From Eremothecium cymbalariae DBVPG#7215 (lineage: Eukaryota; Ascomycota; Saccharomycetes; Saccharomycetales; Saccharomycetaceae), in the NCBI RefSeq assembly GCF_000235365.1, contig NC_016454.1:496001-560000 (forward strand): 64,000 nt of DNA, given 5' to 3'. A program made the position numbers and the translations under genes. Shown here one piece after another: positions 50,074 through 60,120 of this stretch (position 1 is its first letter; each line of letters begins with the position of its first letter). The notes under the pieces were generated by a model. It had not been told where the DNA came from and made no database searches. It saw nothing but the letters and a program-made list of their open reading frames with translations.

Positions 50074-51562
50074 TCAGCCTGATAACACTTTAGTAATTAT
50101 CAAAACTTCACTTAGCGTGAGAAACCCATTTTGCCAAGCATTAATTATGTAACATATTCATGATGTAAGGTTGTTATCAGAAAGCTCAAACATCAGCGAA
50201 TGTACCTACCTGCAGGGCTATATTCTAATTTTATGATTTCTTTAAAAAATGGAATCACGTGCCAATGGGGACCGTCTAATATTAAATAATACAGAGTTAG
50301 TTTATATACTTCAAGTTAGCCTAGTTAAAAAGTTGGGTTGGGTAGTTAGTCTTCCGTCAGCCGTAGTTCAACAATTTTTGTTCTGTATCGTACATGCGCT
50401 GGATTATATAGATGTGTCTTAGGGGCATGTCGTTAAAAAACGTCTGTAAGAAGGCAATTGAGACGAAGAATGGAGGCTACATATGGTCTTATTACACTAA
50501 TACTATATAATTCGCACTGCGGATTAGCGTATATCCGTTTAAACTTGATTCGTGAGTCCTTTTAGATGCTTCATATTGAGACATAATATTAATAATGATT
50601 GAAAGTACCGAAGTTAAAGTAAGATTTATAGCCAACCCCGTAAAGTATACTGAATGGGTATTTTTAGCTTTTAATTAGTAGTATTGAACTATTTCCAGAA
50701 CAATAGGCATAAATTGGCAGACCTGTTTTCATAGTTGTGATATATTTTACAGATCCAGACTCACCCCGATGCATTCTAAATCTACGTTTTAGCTTCCATT
50801 AATTTTCATGCTGTCTCCGGCTTTGGGTTCCCATCCCAAGGCGATTATTATGTATTGACAAAGCCCAATAAAAAATCGATGACATAGTACAGATGTTCGT
50901 GACATCAACTGATCATACTGAAAAACTAGAAGTAATAGTTACTGTTTATCAGTGTAGATCTAAAGTATTCAACAGTGCCAACGGCTCCAGCTCCACATCT
51001 TCTTGAGACTTCATAAGCTTCTTGAGTTTATTAGGTTTCTTATTTTTCTTTAAACGGTCTGAGCAGAGTAAAATATGATTCATCCAGTATGAACAAAGGA
51101 AAATCTGTCCTTGTAACTTGATATCCACAAAGCAAAGCAGTTAGTTGTTGATCATACGATAATATTACATAAGAAGGATATAGCATTCGGCATACAGAGG
51201 CTTTGAATTAATGTTAAAGATAAAATGCGAAACATGTCTGAAAACCATTCATGAATTACAAAAGTTTAACTAAATCAAATGCCATTGGAATTGTGATATT
51301 ATCAGATCATTTATCAAACTTGATATTACCTTTTTTGATACAGGGACATGTGTAACTTAATGTCAGCCGCGACCAGATCACTACTAATAGTTGCTCGTAG
51401 ACTATTTGTAAATGCTATGTATAATATTTGATAGGTGGGAGAATTTATATATAAATCCACCACCATATTATGTTATTAAATGGATTTTCCACAGCAATTT
51501 TCATTACCCGTGTAGTTCAATTAAAAAAGGTTGAAGCTTGAAAAAAAAGGACAAAAATAAGT
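50074..51562. other. Long SDH8-BNA3 divergent region without a confident gene
   Basis: 1489 bp, long for this window. It contains CACGTG at 50256-50261 (183 bp upstream of SDH8) and a Reb1 core TTACCCG at 51504-51510 (53 bp before BNA3). On the minus strand, two overlapping short frames look somewhat protein-like: 51186-51040 (48 codons, ending LLRPFKEK) and about 51137-50949 (Lys-rich, ending ELEPLALLNTLDLH). I cannot identify either. They may be chance, a gene relic or an exon. I found no tRNA or snoRNA here. Confidence 0.35.
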
Positions 51563-52855
51563 ATGAGTTCAGCCCCTGCCACCTACTTGTCAGGACCATT
51601 CCAGAAGGATGTTTGGTCATTGACAAATGACGCTCTTTTGGAAGTTTCTAGGGATGAGAAGCGCAAGTTTTCCGATGTGTATCATATGGGTATGGGCTAT
51701 TTTAATTATTCCCCACCAGAATTTATCATTGAAGAGGCACAGAAGGGCTTAATGGTACCAGAAAACAACCAGTATTCTCCACAGGGTGGTGAGCCTATAT
51801 TGGTAGACTCATTAATCAAACTTTATAGCCCTGTGTTCGAGACTCAATTGACCAACGAAAATATTTTGGTTACGACTGGCGCCATTCAAGCTCTTCTTGA
51901 GAGTTTAATGGCTTTAATAAAGCCTGGAGATGAGGTGATTGTCATAGAGCCTTTCTTTGATCCATATATACATCTCATTAAAATTGCAGGGGGTGTTGTG
52001 AAGTATGTCCCTCTAACTAATCCAAATCAGGGTAAAAAGAGAATTTTGGAAGCCAATGACTGGATCTTAGACCGTGAAACCCTTCGTGCAGCCTTTACCG
52101 ATAAAACAAAGCTTATGATTATCAACAATCCGAATAACCCTCTAGGGAAAGTATTCAACCGCGATGAGCTACTTGAGATGGCAACGTTGTGCGTTAACAA
52201 TGGTGCGTACATAATTGCCGATGAAGTGTATGAATTTTTACAATTCACACCAAATCCTCTTAGCAGAATTTCTAATTTATCCGAAGCGATTGCCCAAAAG
52301 ACCATAACAATAGGCTCAGCAGGGAAGATATTCAGGGTTACGGGTTGGAGAGTTGGATGGATGATTTCAAAAAATCGTGAACTTGTGGAAAAGGTGACAG
52401 CGGTTCATGTTAGAATGGGGTTCTGCTCACCATCTATTTCCCAGGTAGCCTCTGGTTTAGGTATTCAAAGAGCGCTTGAATGTGGATATTTTCTAAGCAT
52501 GCCAAACGAGTTCGACAGGAAATTCTCGATTATTTATAAAGCTCTGGATTATCTGGGCGTATCTTATACTAAACCTCAGGGTGCCCATTTTATCATAACT
52601 GATTTTTCAAAGGTGAAAATCCCTGAAGATTATCAATTTCCCGAATATCTAAAGAATAGAGCTAGAGATTTCTTTATTTCTTATTGGTTGACCCAAGAGT
52701 TCTGTATTCTTTTGTTGCCGTGCAGCGAATTCTATTGTGAAGAGCATCGCAAGAACTCTGAAACTTATTTAAGAATCACCGTTAGCAAAGACGAAGATTA
52801 TTTGGAAAAGGTTGCTAGTAGACTAACGTTGTTGAAGGAGTGTATGACATATTGA
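51563..52855 (+). CDS. BNA3: Kynurenine aminotransferase-like enzyme Bna3
   Basis: A PLP-dependent class I aminotransferase; yeast Bna3 turns kynurenine into kynurenic acid. The 430-residue product (yeast 444) has NQYSPQGGEPILVDSLIKLY, VTTGAIQALLESLMALIKPG, NNPNNPLGKVFNRDEL and DEVYEFL. The PLP lysine is Lys255 in GSAGKIFRVTGWRVGW. The C-terminal block VDFSKVKIPEDY in yeast appears as ITDFSKVKIPEDYQFPEYL. Unlike yeast Bna3, no clear mitochondrial presequence is seen: it begins MSSAPATYLSGPFQKDVWSL. Overall similarity is lower than for the neighbours, with IFRV in place of the yeast SFAA after the lysine. Position after NUP82 fits YJL060W. Confidence 0.85.
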   Translation: MSSAPATYLSGPFQKDVWSLTNDALLEVSRDEKRKFSDVYHMGMGYFNYSPPEFIIEEAQKGLMVPENNQYSPQGGEPILVDSLIKLYSPVFETQLTNENILVTTGAIQALLESLMALIKPGDEVIVIEPFFDPYIHLIKIAGGVVKYVPLTNPNQGKKRILEANDWILDRETLRAAFTDKTKLMIINNPNNPLGKVFNRDELLEMATLCVNNGAYIIADEVYEFLQFTPNPLSRISNLSEAIAQKTITIGSAGKIFRVTGWRVGWMISKNRELVEKVTAVHVRMGFCSPSISQVASGLGIQRALECGYFLSMPNEFDRKFSIIYKALDYLGVSYTKPQGAHFIITDFSKVKIPEDYQFPEYLKNRARDFFISYWLTQEFCILLLPCSEFYCEEHRKNSETYLRITVSKDEDYLEKVASRLTLLKECMTY

Positions 52856-53662
52856 CATGTTCAAACACGCGCAGCCATGGTAGTAATTTCAGCAGCAATG
52901 ATGATATCATACTTTAACTTCTTATTCATCGTTTTACTGAACGTATTGCTTGATTTTAATGATTCCATTTTATATGCGGCAGCTTCTATCTTTCCACAAT
53001 GGCTCGAAGCTTAGTATATCATATTTCTCATTTAGACAAAACCAGATATCATATAGTTTGGCTATGATTTTGGTTCTGAGTATGGCGGATTTGACGACGT
53101 TATGACGTTTTTAACAATTAGAAATTATTCGAAATAAATTCATGTAACTATCGGGTTCTGGTATATCGGTTGTGTTTACCATATGATGATTATTGTCACC
53201 ATGATGTGGATGTTGTAACCGAAGTTCCTATTGATTCTAGTTATAATGACTCCACTATGGGCTCTTGCTATACTTTAAGTTGGTACTGGTTTATAATCTC
53301 TGATAGAACAATTATACTCAACCAACCAGTGGTTCCTACCCAAATACCGAAATATTATTGTTGATACATGAACTCCCATTATTTTTGGGCAAGCATCATA
53401 AAGTTACATGTGAGGATTTTTCAACTTAGAATCTATGAATTCTGAAAAATAAATAAGTCATCAATCCATTTTTTTTGTGTATAAGTTCAATTAGATTATG
53501 TCTTTAGTTCAACATTCGCTTTGCGGTGTAACCACTTTAGATGCATTATTTTGCTTATGTGTTCGGAAGAATTACTCGGTATTTTATGTCAATGCTTTCC
53601 AGAGTATTGGGTAAAACAGAAGTCAAGAAATATTGATTTCTTCATAGCGATTAATGTTCATT
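52856..53662. other. Convergent BNA3-BIT61 region, no gene recognised
   Basis: 807 bp between two 3' ends. In S. cerevisiae YHC3 (YJL059W) lies here; I find no trace of it. An open frame at 53170-53364 lacks an ATG and resembles nothing. Confidence 0.45.
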
Positions 53663-55120
53663 TTAGATACTCATCCGGACTCCCATTAATAGCTCGTCAA
53701 CTATTTTTTGATTCATATCACGACTATTGAGTGAAGCCAGTATTCCAAAGCATTGAAGTAGAGTCAGTTTATCTGTTTGTGACACACCATGTTTCTCATC
53801 TTCCTCAGTTATATATGCTTGGAAATTTTTTCTCATGCCTTGATAGTTCAGAAACGTTTGATAATAAGGTATGACTATTACATCCCTGAACATCTGATAC
53901 AGTATTTGTGCAGTACTCAATGAGCCAGTTTCCACGCCTAGCCAGTATCGAGGGTTATTTTGAAAACTAACTTCTAATGGAGCTAGTATAGTCATCGCAT
54001 CGCTAAAGGCATGTTTATAGAATATACCCCATATAGCACAAAGACGTTTTAAAGCGCTGTTCATTATAGTATCTTCTGAATGACTGTAGAGTACTTGAGT
54101 TTCCAGAACGTATAGTGAAGCTCGTAGGCAGTCCAAAATTTCAGTAAGGAACTTTGGACCACTGCAACCCACTTTACCGTTCTGTTTTAGTTTAATATAA
54201 AATTTTAGAACACGATTAATATCCTCAATCTTTGCAGGTAGTTGCCAAATACGTTCATTTTTAAACATAGAAAGGATAAGATTACAGTACAAACCCCAAA
54301 TATTACCTAGAAGAGCGTCTTGTTCTTGTATAGTAAACTGGTTGAAACTAGCCTCGAAACTGGGAATATTCTTGATTAAATCCTGTAACATCTGGATATC
54401 ATTGCTGTCAAAATTAACTTCATGAACCATTTTTATTGATGCATCGCTAATATTAGCTACTTGGCCTTGACTTTGTGAATAAACAGCTTTACTAATATTG
54501 GTAGCATTATTCGTAGTATAAGACTTGTGATGCTTTCCGTATTGAGAATGGAGAACTCTTGTCCAAGGAGTTGACTGCGTATCACTGTCCTGATAACCCT
54601 TAGTAGTTGGTCTTATTCTAAATAGTTTCATCGCAGCTTGTTTGATAGTACTCTTTCCTTTTGAAATATTGCTCGACTGACTTGCAGTATTGTTATTAAG
54701 GTTGGCGTTGGATTTTGGCACGTACAATTCTATTGAGAGAGTGGACGGATTTATAGGATAGCTGTTAGATATATTCTCGCGACTTGATTCAACTAATTGA
54801 TGATCACGACTGTAAGAAGCCATAGCTTTATCTTGACCATATACGCCTGTGTCAGTACCAAATCCTTGAGAAAGAATGGAATTTCTACTTCTTTTCAAAT
54901 CTGTATTTTCTAAAACTGACTGGAAACCGATTTTTGATAAAGTTAGTGGAGTATCTGGCGGCGTCAATTCTAGTTTAATCTTACTTTCTGTTGTTTCTTG
55001 GGATGATGTAGCCGAAGATCGTGGTATAATTTCGCTGCAAGTGGAGAGGTCCCTTTTCCTATTTCCTTTGCTTGAAAAAATTGGGACTTCAGTGATACTG
55101 CGTTTCCTGCTGAGCTCCAT
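53663..55120 (-). CDS. BIT61: TORC2 subunit Bit61/Bit2 (HbrB-like)
   Basis: A non-essential subunit of TOR complex 2, related to mammalian PRR5/Protor. S. cerevisiae has BIT61 (YJL058C) and BIT2 (YBR270C); this window has one gene, beside IKS1 and SDH8, the neighbours of the two copies. The 485-residue product has a disordered Ser/Thr-rich N-terminus (to about 235). The HbrB-like helical domain follows (about 240-480), with QDALLGNIWGLYCNLILSMF, GPKFLTEILDCLRASLYVLE and DVIVIPYYQTFLNYQGM. No catalytic motif is expected. Confidence 0.9.
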   Translation of the reverse strand: MELSRKRSITEVPIFSSKGNRKRDLSTCSEIIPRSSATSSQETTESKIKLELTPPDTPLTLSKIGFQSVLENTDLKRSRNSILSQGFGTDTGVYGQDKAMASYSRDHQLVESSRENISNSYPINPSTLSIELYVPKSNANLNNNTASQSSNISKGKSTIKQAAMKLFRIRPTTKGYQDSDTQSTPWTRVLHSQYGKHHKSYTTNNATNISKAVYSQSQGQVANISDASIKMVHEVNFDSNDIQMLQDLIKNIPSFEASFNQFTIQEQDALLGNIWGLYCNLILSMFKNERIWQLPAKIEDINRVLKFYIKLKQNGKVGCSGPKFLTEILDCLRASLYVLETQVLYSHSEDTIMNSALKRLCAIWGIFYKHAFSDAMTILAPLEVSFQNNPRYWLGVETGSLSTAQILYQMFRDVIVIPYYQTFLNYQGMRKNFQAYITEEDEKHGVSQTDKLTLLQCFGILASLNSRDMNQKIVDELLMGVRMSI

Positions 55121-55350
55121 AATTCAATAGTCCGTTAATTAATCCGAGGGATGTTTGCCCCTTTTATAGAGTTGCTGGATAAGGCATCCAGTTAATGTTG
55201 TATATAATATCTCGGGCTTTTCAACTTCGGTGACAAAATCAAATCGAAAATGTCGTCACGTATATCAATCGAAAACTAAAATGAACAAGTTTATGATTAA
55301 TCGTATTAAGCATATAAGGAAGATATGTATATATGATTATTTAAGATATA

Positions 55351-56982
55351 TTATAGGAGGAAAAGAAGTATAGCGAGAGTTATAATATAAGGTCTGAGAA
55401 AATCTTGGCAATTAAACGAAAACCCCAGAAGGACCAAATTAATGAAATTCCAGGAAGATGAAGAGCGCCACTGATAATAGACAATACTGAGCGCTAAGTG
55501 GGTTGATATAAATATTGCTCTACCAATCAATCCCCTGTCTCCATCCTGCTTTAGAGTTGGAGCCATAGTCTTCGCTTCTTGAGAAGCAGCAAGACGTTGC
55601 ACCGTAGATATGGTTTCTGTCGCGGATGGCCGGTTAGAAGATACAGGTGACATTAAGTGACTGATCAAATCAAAGATACCGATATCAATAGGAAGCAGAT
55701 TAAGTTCCTGATGACGTTTATGTAAATCCTTGGTACTGCACGTGTACTGCTTGATCTGGCTTTTTAACTTGCGCATTTCGAGACCACTCTTGAAGGGTAA
55801 TTCGCCAAATACAACATAATATAATATCATACCCAATGAATACATATCTGACTCAAAGGTAAATTGAGGTGCACTTGTATCCAAAACCTTAATACGCAAT
55901 TCATCCTCAAAGATCAATAACTCTGGAGCGGTAAATTCAAGTGTCCCAGTTGCTCCAGTTGCAGTTCTCAATTGACCACGGAGCTGACTTTCTCCGAAGT
56001 CACCAATTAAAACTTTTGGAAAATTATCCTTCACGCCTGTCTTATAGACGTCTAGTAATAGACAGTTGGACGGTTTTAAATCCCTATGAATGATATCAAG
56101 TGAATGTAGTTCCTGCAACCCATGTGCCAAGTCCGATGCTATCGAAAGTATTTGGAACGTCGTTAGCCCTAATTGCTGCAGCGGCGCACCTTTCTTCTTC
56201 ATCTTAAATAAACGTTTCCTGTCCTCTGGTGTCTCCTTCCCTGTTAGTTTATGGAATACCTGTTCATTAACAACGCCTTCTAAATTACCGCCCAGGCAAA
56301 ACTGCTCTAAGATAAACATAAAAGGTACATCGCTACAGACACTATTATCCTGTTTATTAGTCCCATTCCTTGTTGTGACAAGACCAAAAGATTTTGTCTT
56401 CTCCAACCACACATGGTTGTATTTCACTAAATGAAGACAATCTTGAGTGATGGAAGTCATAAACTTGACCTCCTGAATGCATTTGTTCAACCATGTTACA
56501 TCATTACCAATCGGTATCTTTTTCAAAGCATAAAGTCCAAGGCTATGGTCAAGTAGCGTATGTTCAACTTTAAAAACAGATCCACGAGCACCATTTCCCA
56601 ACATTTCTAACTCATGGAAGAAATTATTGTAATATCCCTGGGTGAAAAGATTATAAGGTATGCAGCCTTCCCCTTCTAACGGCCCATCGGAACCATTAGA
56701 AGACGTCCTGGGAATATCTTGAAGAAGTTGAAAATAATTCTCATGAATAAAATATGAAGGTGGATTTATAATATTCCCACAATTAGGACAACGATTAGGA
56801 TCTGAGCCATAGTGAGAACCAATTGCTGGTAACTGGAGTCTTTTTTGACGTACCGGTAGATTTGAAGTTAAACTTATACTTCCTGTAGCCTCATGAAACA
56901 ACACCAGCGACCTGGTACTGGGATCGTGAAGTATAATAGACGTGTCGTTCTGAATGTTTCTATTGTAAAGAACTAATGACAT
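55351..56982 (-). CDS. IKS1: Serine/threonine protein kinase Iks1
   Basis: A protein kinase of unclear role in yeast. The product has 543 residues against 667 in yeast. The N-terminus holds a CPNCG zinc-like motif near residue 55. The kinase domain (about 125-470) shows the Gly-rich loop LGNGARGSVFKVE, the VAIK-type ALKKIP, the catalytic loop HRDLKPSN near residue 300 and DFGES in place of the usual DFG-x. Further along are APELL and SDMYSLGMILYYVVFGELPF. Two C-terminal hydrophobic segments (about 490-543) suggest membrane attachment. Adjacent to ZAP1 and BIT61, as in yeast (YJL056C-058C). Confidence 0.92.
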   Translation of the reverse strand: MSLVLYNRNIQNDTSIILHDPSTRSLVLFHEATGSISLTSNLPVRQKRLQLPAIGSHYGSDPNRCPNCGNIINPPSYFIHENYFQLLQDIPRTSSNGSDGPLEGEGCIPYNLFTQGYYNNFFHELEMLGNGARGSVFKVEHTLLDHSLGLYALKKIPIGNDVTWLNKCIQEVKFMTSITQDCLHLVKYNHVWLEKTKSFGLVTTRNGTNKQDNSVCSDVPFMFILEQFCLGGNLEGVVNEQVFHKLTGKETPEDRKRLFKMKKKGAPLQQLGLTTFQILSIASDLAHGLQELHSLDIIHRDLKPSNCLLLDVYKTGVKDNFPKVLIGDFGESQLRGQLRTATGATGTLEFTAPELLIFEDELRIKVLDTSAPQFTFESDMYSLGMILYYVVFGELPFKSGLEMRKLKSQIKQYTCSTKDLHKRHQELNLLPIDIGIFDLISHLMSPVSSNRPSATETISTVQRLAASQEAKTMAPTLKQDGDRGLIGRAIFISTHLALSIVYYQWRSSSSWNFINLVLLGFSFNCQDFLRPYIITLAILLFLL

Positions 56983-57426
56983 TTCCTTTGCTACTATTCA
57001 AACGTCAACCCATGCTACAAGTACTTAAGTTCAGTTTTAATGTCTGAACACAACCATCAAAATCACCTATTGGACCTTCCCGTTCGAAATAATACCAAAA
57101 TGTGCTCTATGATTTCTGACTGCTAACGTAATTATTGTAAAGTTTTGAAACGTGGAAAACTATAATTCATAATTAGATCCCTATTTATTGTGGATGGTGT
57201 CGTTTATTGTGAGTTAAGTAGGAGGGTGTTAAATAACCGTCCAGCGCTCTTGAAGACGAAAGAAAGGTTTGAAATAAGGCATATGCTTGATAGAAACAAT
57301 GTGCATGGTAAGGATATTCGAGGGTTAAAGTTTAAAGTGGCATATATGCATAATTAACTATATAAATAGCTATATATGTGTATATACATGTGGTATTATT
57401 ATTATCAATAAATAAGAAAAAAAGAA
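56983..57426. other. IKS1 upstream / ZAP1 downstream region, nothing recognised
   Basis: 444 bp, AT-rich, with a TATATAAATAGCTATATATG-type tract near 57360. No supported site. Confidence 0.4.
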
Positions 57427-59418
57427 TCATATACAGGTAGACATATTGGCGATTTCGTTGGTGGTGGAGCACTTGGCGATGTGTATGTTATACTGTTGGA
57501 GTCTGTCAAAGCTTCTCTTGCAATGCTTGCACATATATTTTCGCTCGTGGATTTTCATGTGTTTGCTTAGGTTACTGGATTCGTTGAATCGTTTACCACA
57601 GACGTTACAAGCAAGAGGCTTTTCGCCCGTGTGAGTTCTTATATGAATGCGCAAGGAGCTAGATGTGGTAAACCTCTTATCACAGAATTGGCATTTGAAT
57701 GGGCGCTCTCCGGAGTGTGTTCTAATATGTTGCGATAGAATGTCTTCTGTGCTGAATGTTTTCGAACAGTGGGGGCACTTGAATGGCTTATAGCCCGTGT
57801 GGACTTTAATGTGGCGAAGAAGCTTTTGTCTCTGAGCAAAATGTTTGGTGCAGCCATCCCACCGGCATTGGTACGAGGACTGACCAGTCGGCACGTGAAT
57901 TGCCTCTATATGTTCATTAAGCTCCTGGCGCGATTTGCATGTTTGATGACAAGACTCCCACGTACATTGAAAAATGCCACCTTGCTTCTCCTTGATGGCA
58001 TTTGTACAACGGCTTTCGCAATGATGCCTACAATTTTGAACTTGGGGTTCCTTTATTTCATCAGAGAGGAACTTTACATCAAAACTAATACCATGAGTCC
58101 CATTAATATGGTTGATTAACGAATCAGTATCTGTGGATAAAAATTCACAGTCTTTCCATTGACAGGGATAATCTGTTATACTTGTATCGCCGGATATGTG
58201 GCTCTTAAGAACATGCGACTGTAGTTCGAGTAAAGTTGGAAACTCTTCCGCACACTCATTCCAAAGACATTTCAGCATGTTGCAGTTGTTTTTGAATGAC
58301 CAATTAAAATTGACAGTGTTTGTGTTAGATTTCCCAGATCCATCAACATTTTTAGCATTATTATTACTGCGCAGATGTGAAGAAACATCTCCAGGAGCCC
58401 GTTCCCTACGGTTGAAACGATTGTTATACGCCAACGACGTATGTGGATGAAGCTCTATTCTATGATGGTGGTGATTCGGATGTGATTGAGACTGCACCGT
58501 CGTTGTAGCCGCTGCCACAGACGGTGTAGGCGCAATGGTATTAAAATCTTGAAATCCAGATATACTGGAGTGCAATAGGTTTATAGATTCCCCCGAATGC
58601 TTGCTCAACGGCGTTTCGTACATGTTGGAGATGCTGGCCAAATCATTCAGTATCTTCATATCAGTCTCACTGTGGAATATATGCTCGTGACAAGCTGTCA
58701 TCATTTGATGATTCCCAGCATCCTCACATGGTTCATAATTCATGCACTGTTGGCACAACCGCTCAAACACGTGATCGCCCGAACCTCCACTACTAGGAAG
58801 ACTATCAGCAGTCGTCATTGGACTAGGTAACGATCTGTCCTGAGCCTCCATTGTGGACGTCGTAACACCATTACTATGGCACGTCAAATCACAGTTTATA
58901 AACTTTTGCAAATTTAAAATGGCCACCGCCTGATTATTCTCCGGCATCTGCTCCATCTCTTTCTCTTCAAATAAAACTACATCGCCTGGTAGCACCTGGC
59001 CCGCATGGGGTTGCTCACAGCATACCTCCATAATCTTCGGATTGCACTGCACACAAGAACCAACCTTGCCACCTCTCCTGGCCCTAACCTGGCCTAGCAG
59101 ACTATCATCCTGAACACCATCCAGCAGCCCTTCACCACCATTCACCCCGCCGCCGTTTGTTTCCTGAAATAGGTTCAAATTATGATAATTCACAAACCCA
59201 AAATGCTGGCAATCATGAAACTTGGAACAATCTACCCCCTTCTGCGGTGTATACACAGATCCCATCGGCACCGTCGAGGAATCCCCCTCCTCCTTCGCTC
59301 CATTGTGAACATGCCCATGGATATAAGTCAAATTGTTGTAATTGTGTATATGTCCATGTACAATACCTTGCTGCTGGATATCCTGTCCCGAAAGCTGATC
59401 ACTCATCATAGCACACAT
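57427..59418 (-). CDS. ZAP1: Zinc-responsive transcription activator Zap1
   Basis: The master regulator of zinc-deficiency genes, acting in the nucleus through ZRE sites. The product has 663 residues against 880 in yeast. The N-terminus has the His-rich run IVHGHIHNYNNLTYIHGHVH, almost identical to the Zap1 start. A Cys-rich middle part follows. C2H2 fingers: two regulatory ones (CLWNECAEEFPTLLELQSH and CQWKDCEFLSTDTDSLINH), then CTWESC, CRWDGC, CPHC, CQFC and CNVC fingers with TGEKP-type linkers. The last Cys-rich element CKHCKRSF ends in His-Ile-Ala-Lys-Cys rather than His-His. The shorter middle suggests the activation domain 1 region is reduced. Two ATGs near the start (codons 1 and 4/5) are possible. 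Confidence 0.94.
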   Translation of the reverse strand: MCAMMSDQLSGQDIQQQGIVHGHIHNYNNLTYIHGHVHNGAKEEGDSSTVPMGSVYTPQKGVDCSKFHDCQHFGFVNYHNLNLFQETNGGGVNGGEGLLDGVQDDSLLGQVRARRGGKVGSCVQCNPKIMEVCCEQPHAGQVLPGDVVLFEEKEMEQMPENNQAVAILNLQKFINCDLTCHSNGVTTSTMEAQDRSLPSPMTTADSLPSSGGSGDHVFERLCQQCMNYEPCEDAGNHQMMTACHEHIFHSETDMKILNDLASISNMYETPLSKHSGESINLLHSSISGFQDFNTIAPTPSVAAATTTVQSQSHPNHHHHRIELHPHTSLAYNNRFNRRERAPGDVSSHLRSNNNAKNVDGSGKSNTNTVNFNWSFKNNCNMLKCLWNECAEEFPTLLELQSHVLKSHISGDTSITDYPCQWKDCEFLSTDTDSLINHINGTHGISFDVKFLSDEIKEPQVQNCRHHCESRCTNAIKEKQGGIFQCTWESCHQTCKSRQELNEHIEAIHVPTGQSSYQCRWDGCTKHFAQRQKLLRHIKVHTGYKPFKCPHCSKTFSTEDILSQHIRTHSGERPFKCQFCDKRFTTSSSLRIHIRTHTGEKPLACNVCGKRFNESSNLSKHMKIHERKYMCKHCKRSFDRLQQYNIHIAKCSTTNEIANMSTCI

Positions 59419-60120
59419 AAACCAACAACCGCCCTACCAGCAGTAGCAGCACCAGCACTAGCAGTAAATATCCTTTTTTCACTGAAAAATCCTAACCAAA
59501 AACGAAAAAGATCCTTCTTAAACTATCCCAACACTATCCGATTTCATGCAGTCGTAAAACCCACCAAAAAATCTTGCTAAATTCCAATAACTTCTCAAAT
59601 AAACTTCCAAAAAGATCCCAGATGCTTCGTCTACTCGAGAGAAATCAAATTCCGCACCATTAATTAATTTTTCGCTCTAATAACCATTCCACTCGAAACT
59701 CGAAAACTCTATTCCTGGTTTTCTAGCACTGCAGCCTCGCTATGACTCTGTTTGATATCTTACTGAACACAACTACGATGCTTCGAGCCTGTGAAGGGCC
59801 AACAATACCTCCGTCGCAGTGTAGCTGCTGACTGTAGCCATATATTTTGTCAAATTTTTCAACCCTCGAGGTTACCGACAAAAAACGTGATTTTCTCCAC
59901 AGCGACCTCACGTCAGAAAACGATCCCGCCGGGAAAAAGGACCACGTGAGGGCCAACTGGATGATCCGTGGTAAGTGATATTGTGTCACGTGTATGTCAC
60001 GCGGTGAATGGTCTTGGCAAAAGTATAAGCAGTTTTTCTAATCTAAGCGTTTTCTTGTAATTATATCAATGTAATAGATTAATGGAGCAGATATACATTT
60101 CCAGTTTTTGAGCGTTGTAG
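59419..60120. promoter_or_regulatory. ZAP1-LOG1 divergent promoter with E-boxes and a possible ZRE
   Basis: ACCCTCGAGGT at 59862-59872 differs by one base from the zinc-response element ACCYYNARGGT and could allow autoregulation of ZAP1, about 445 bp upstream. CACGTG occurs at 59943-59948 and 59987-59992, the latter about 130 bp before LOG1. Confidence 0.35.

Noticed and set aside
50074..51562. Possible centromere or replication origin in the long SDH8-BNA3 gap
   Set aside because: No CDEI-CDEII-CDEIII arrangement (RTCACRTG, long AT tract, TTCCGAA core) is present, and AT-rich origin-like matches are too common to call.
53170..53364. Open frame between BNA3 and BIT61
   Set aside because: It starts with GTG, has no homology I recognise and shows no promoter or termination signals; treated as non-coding.
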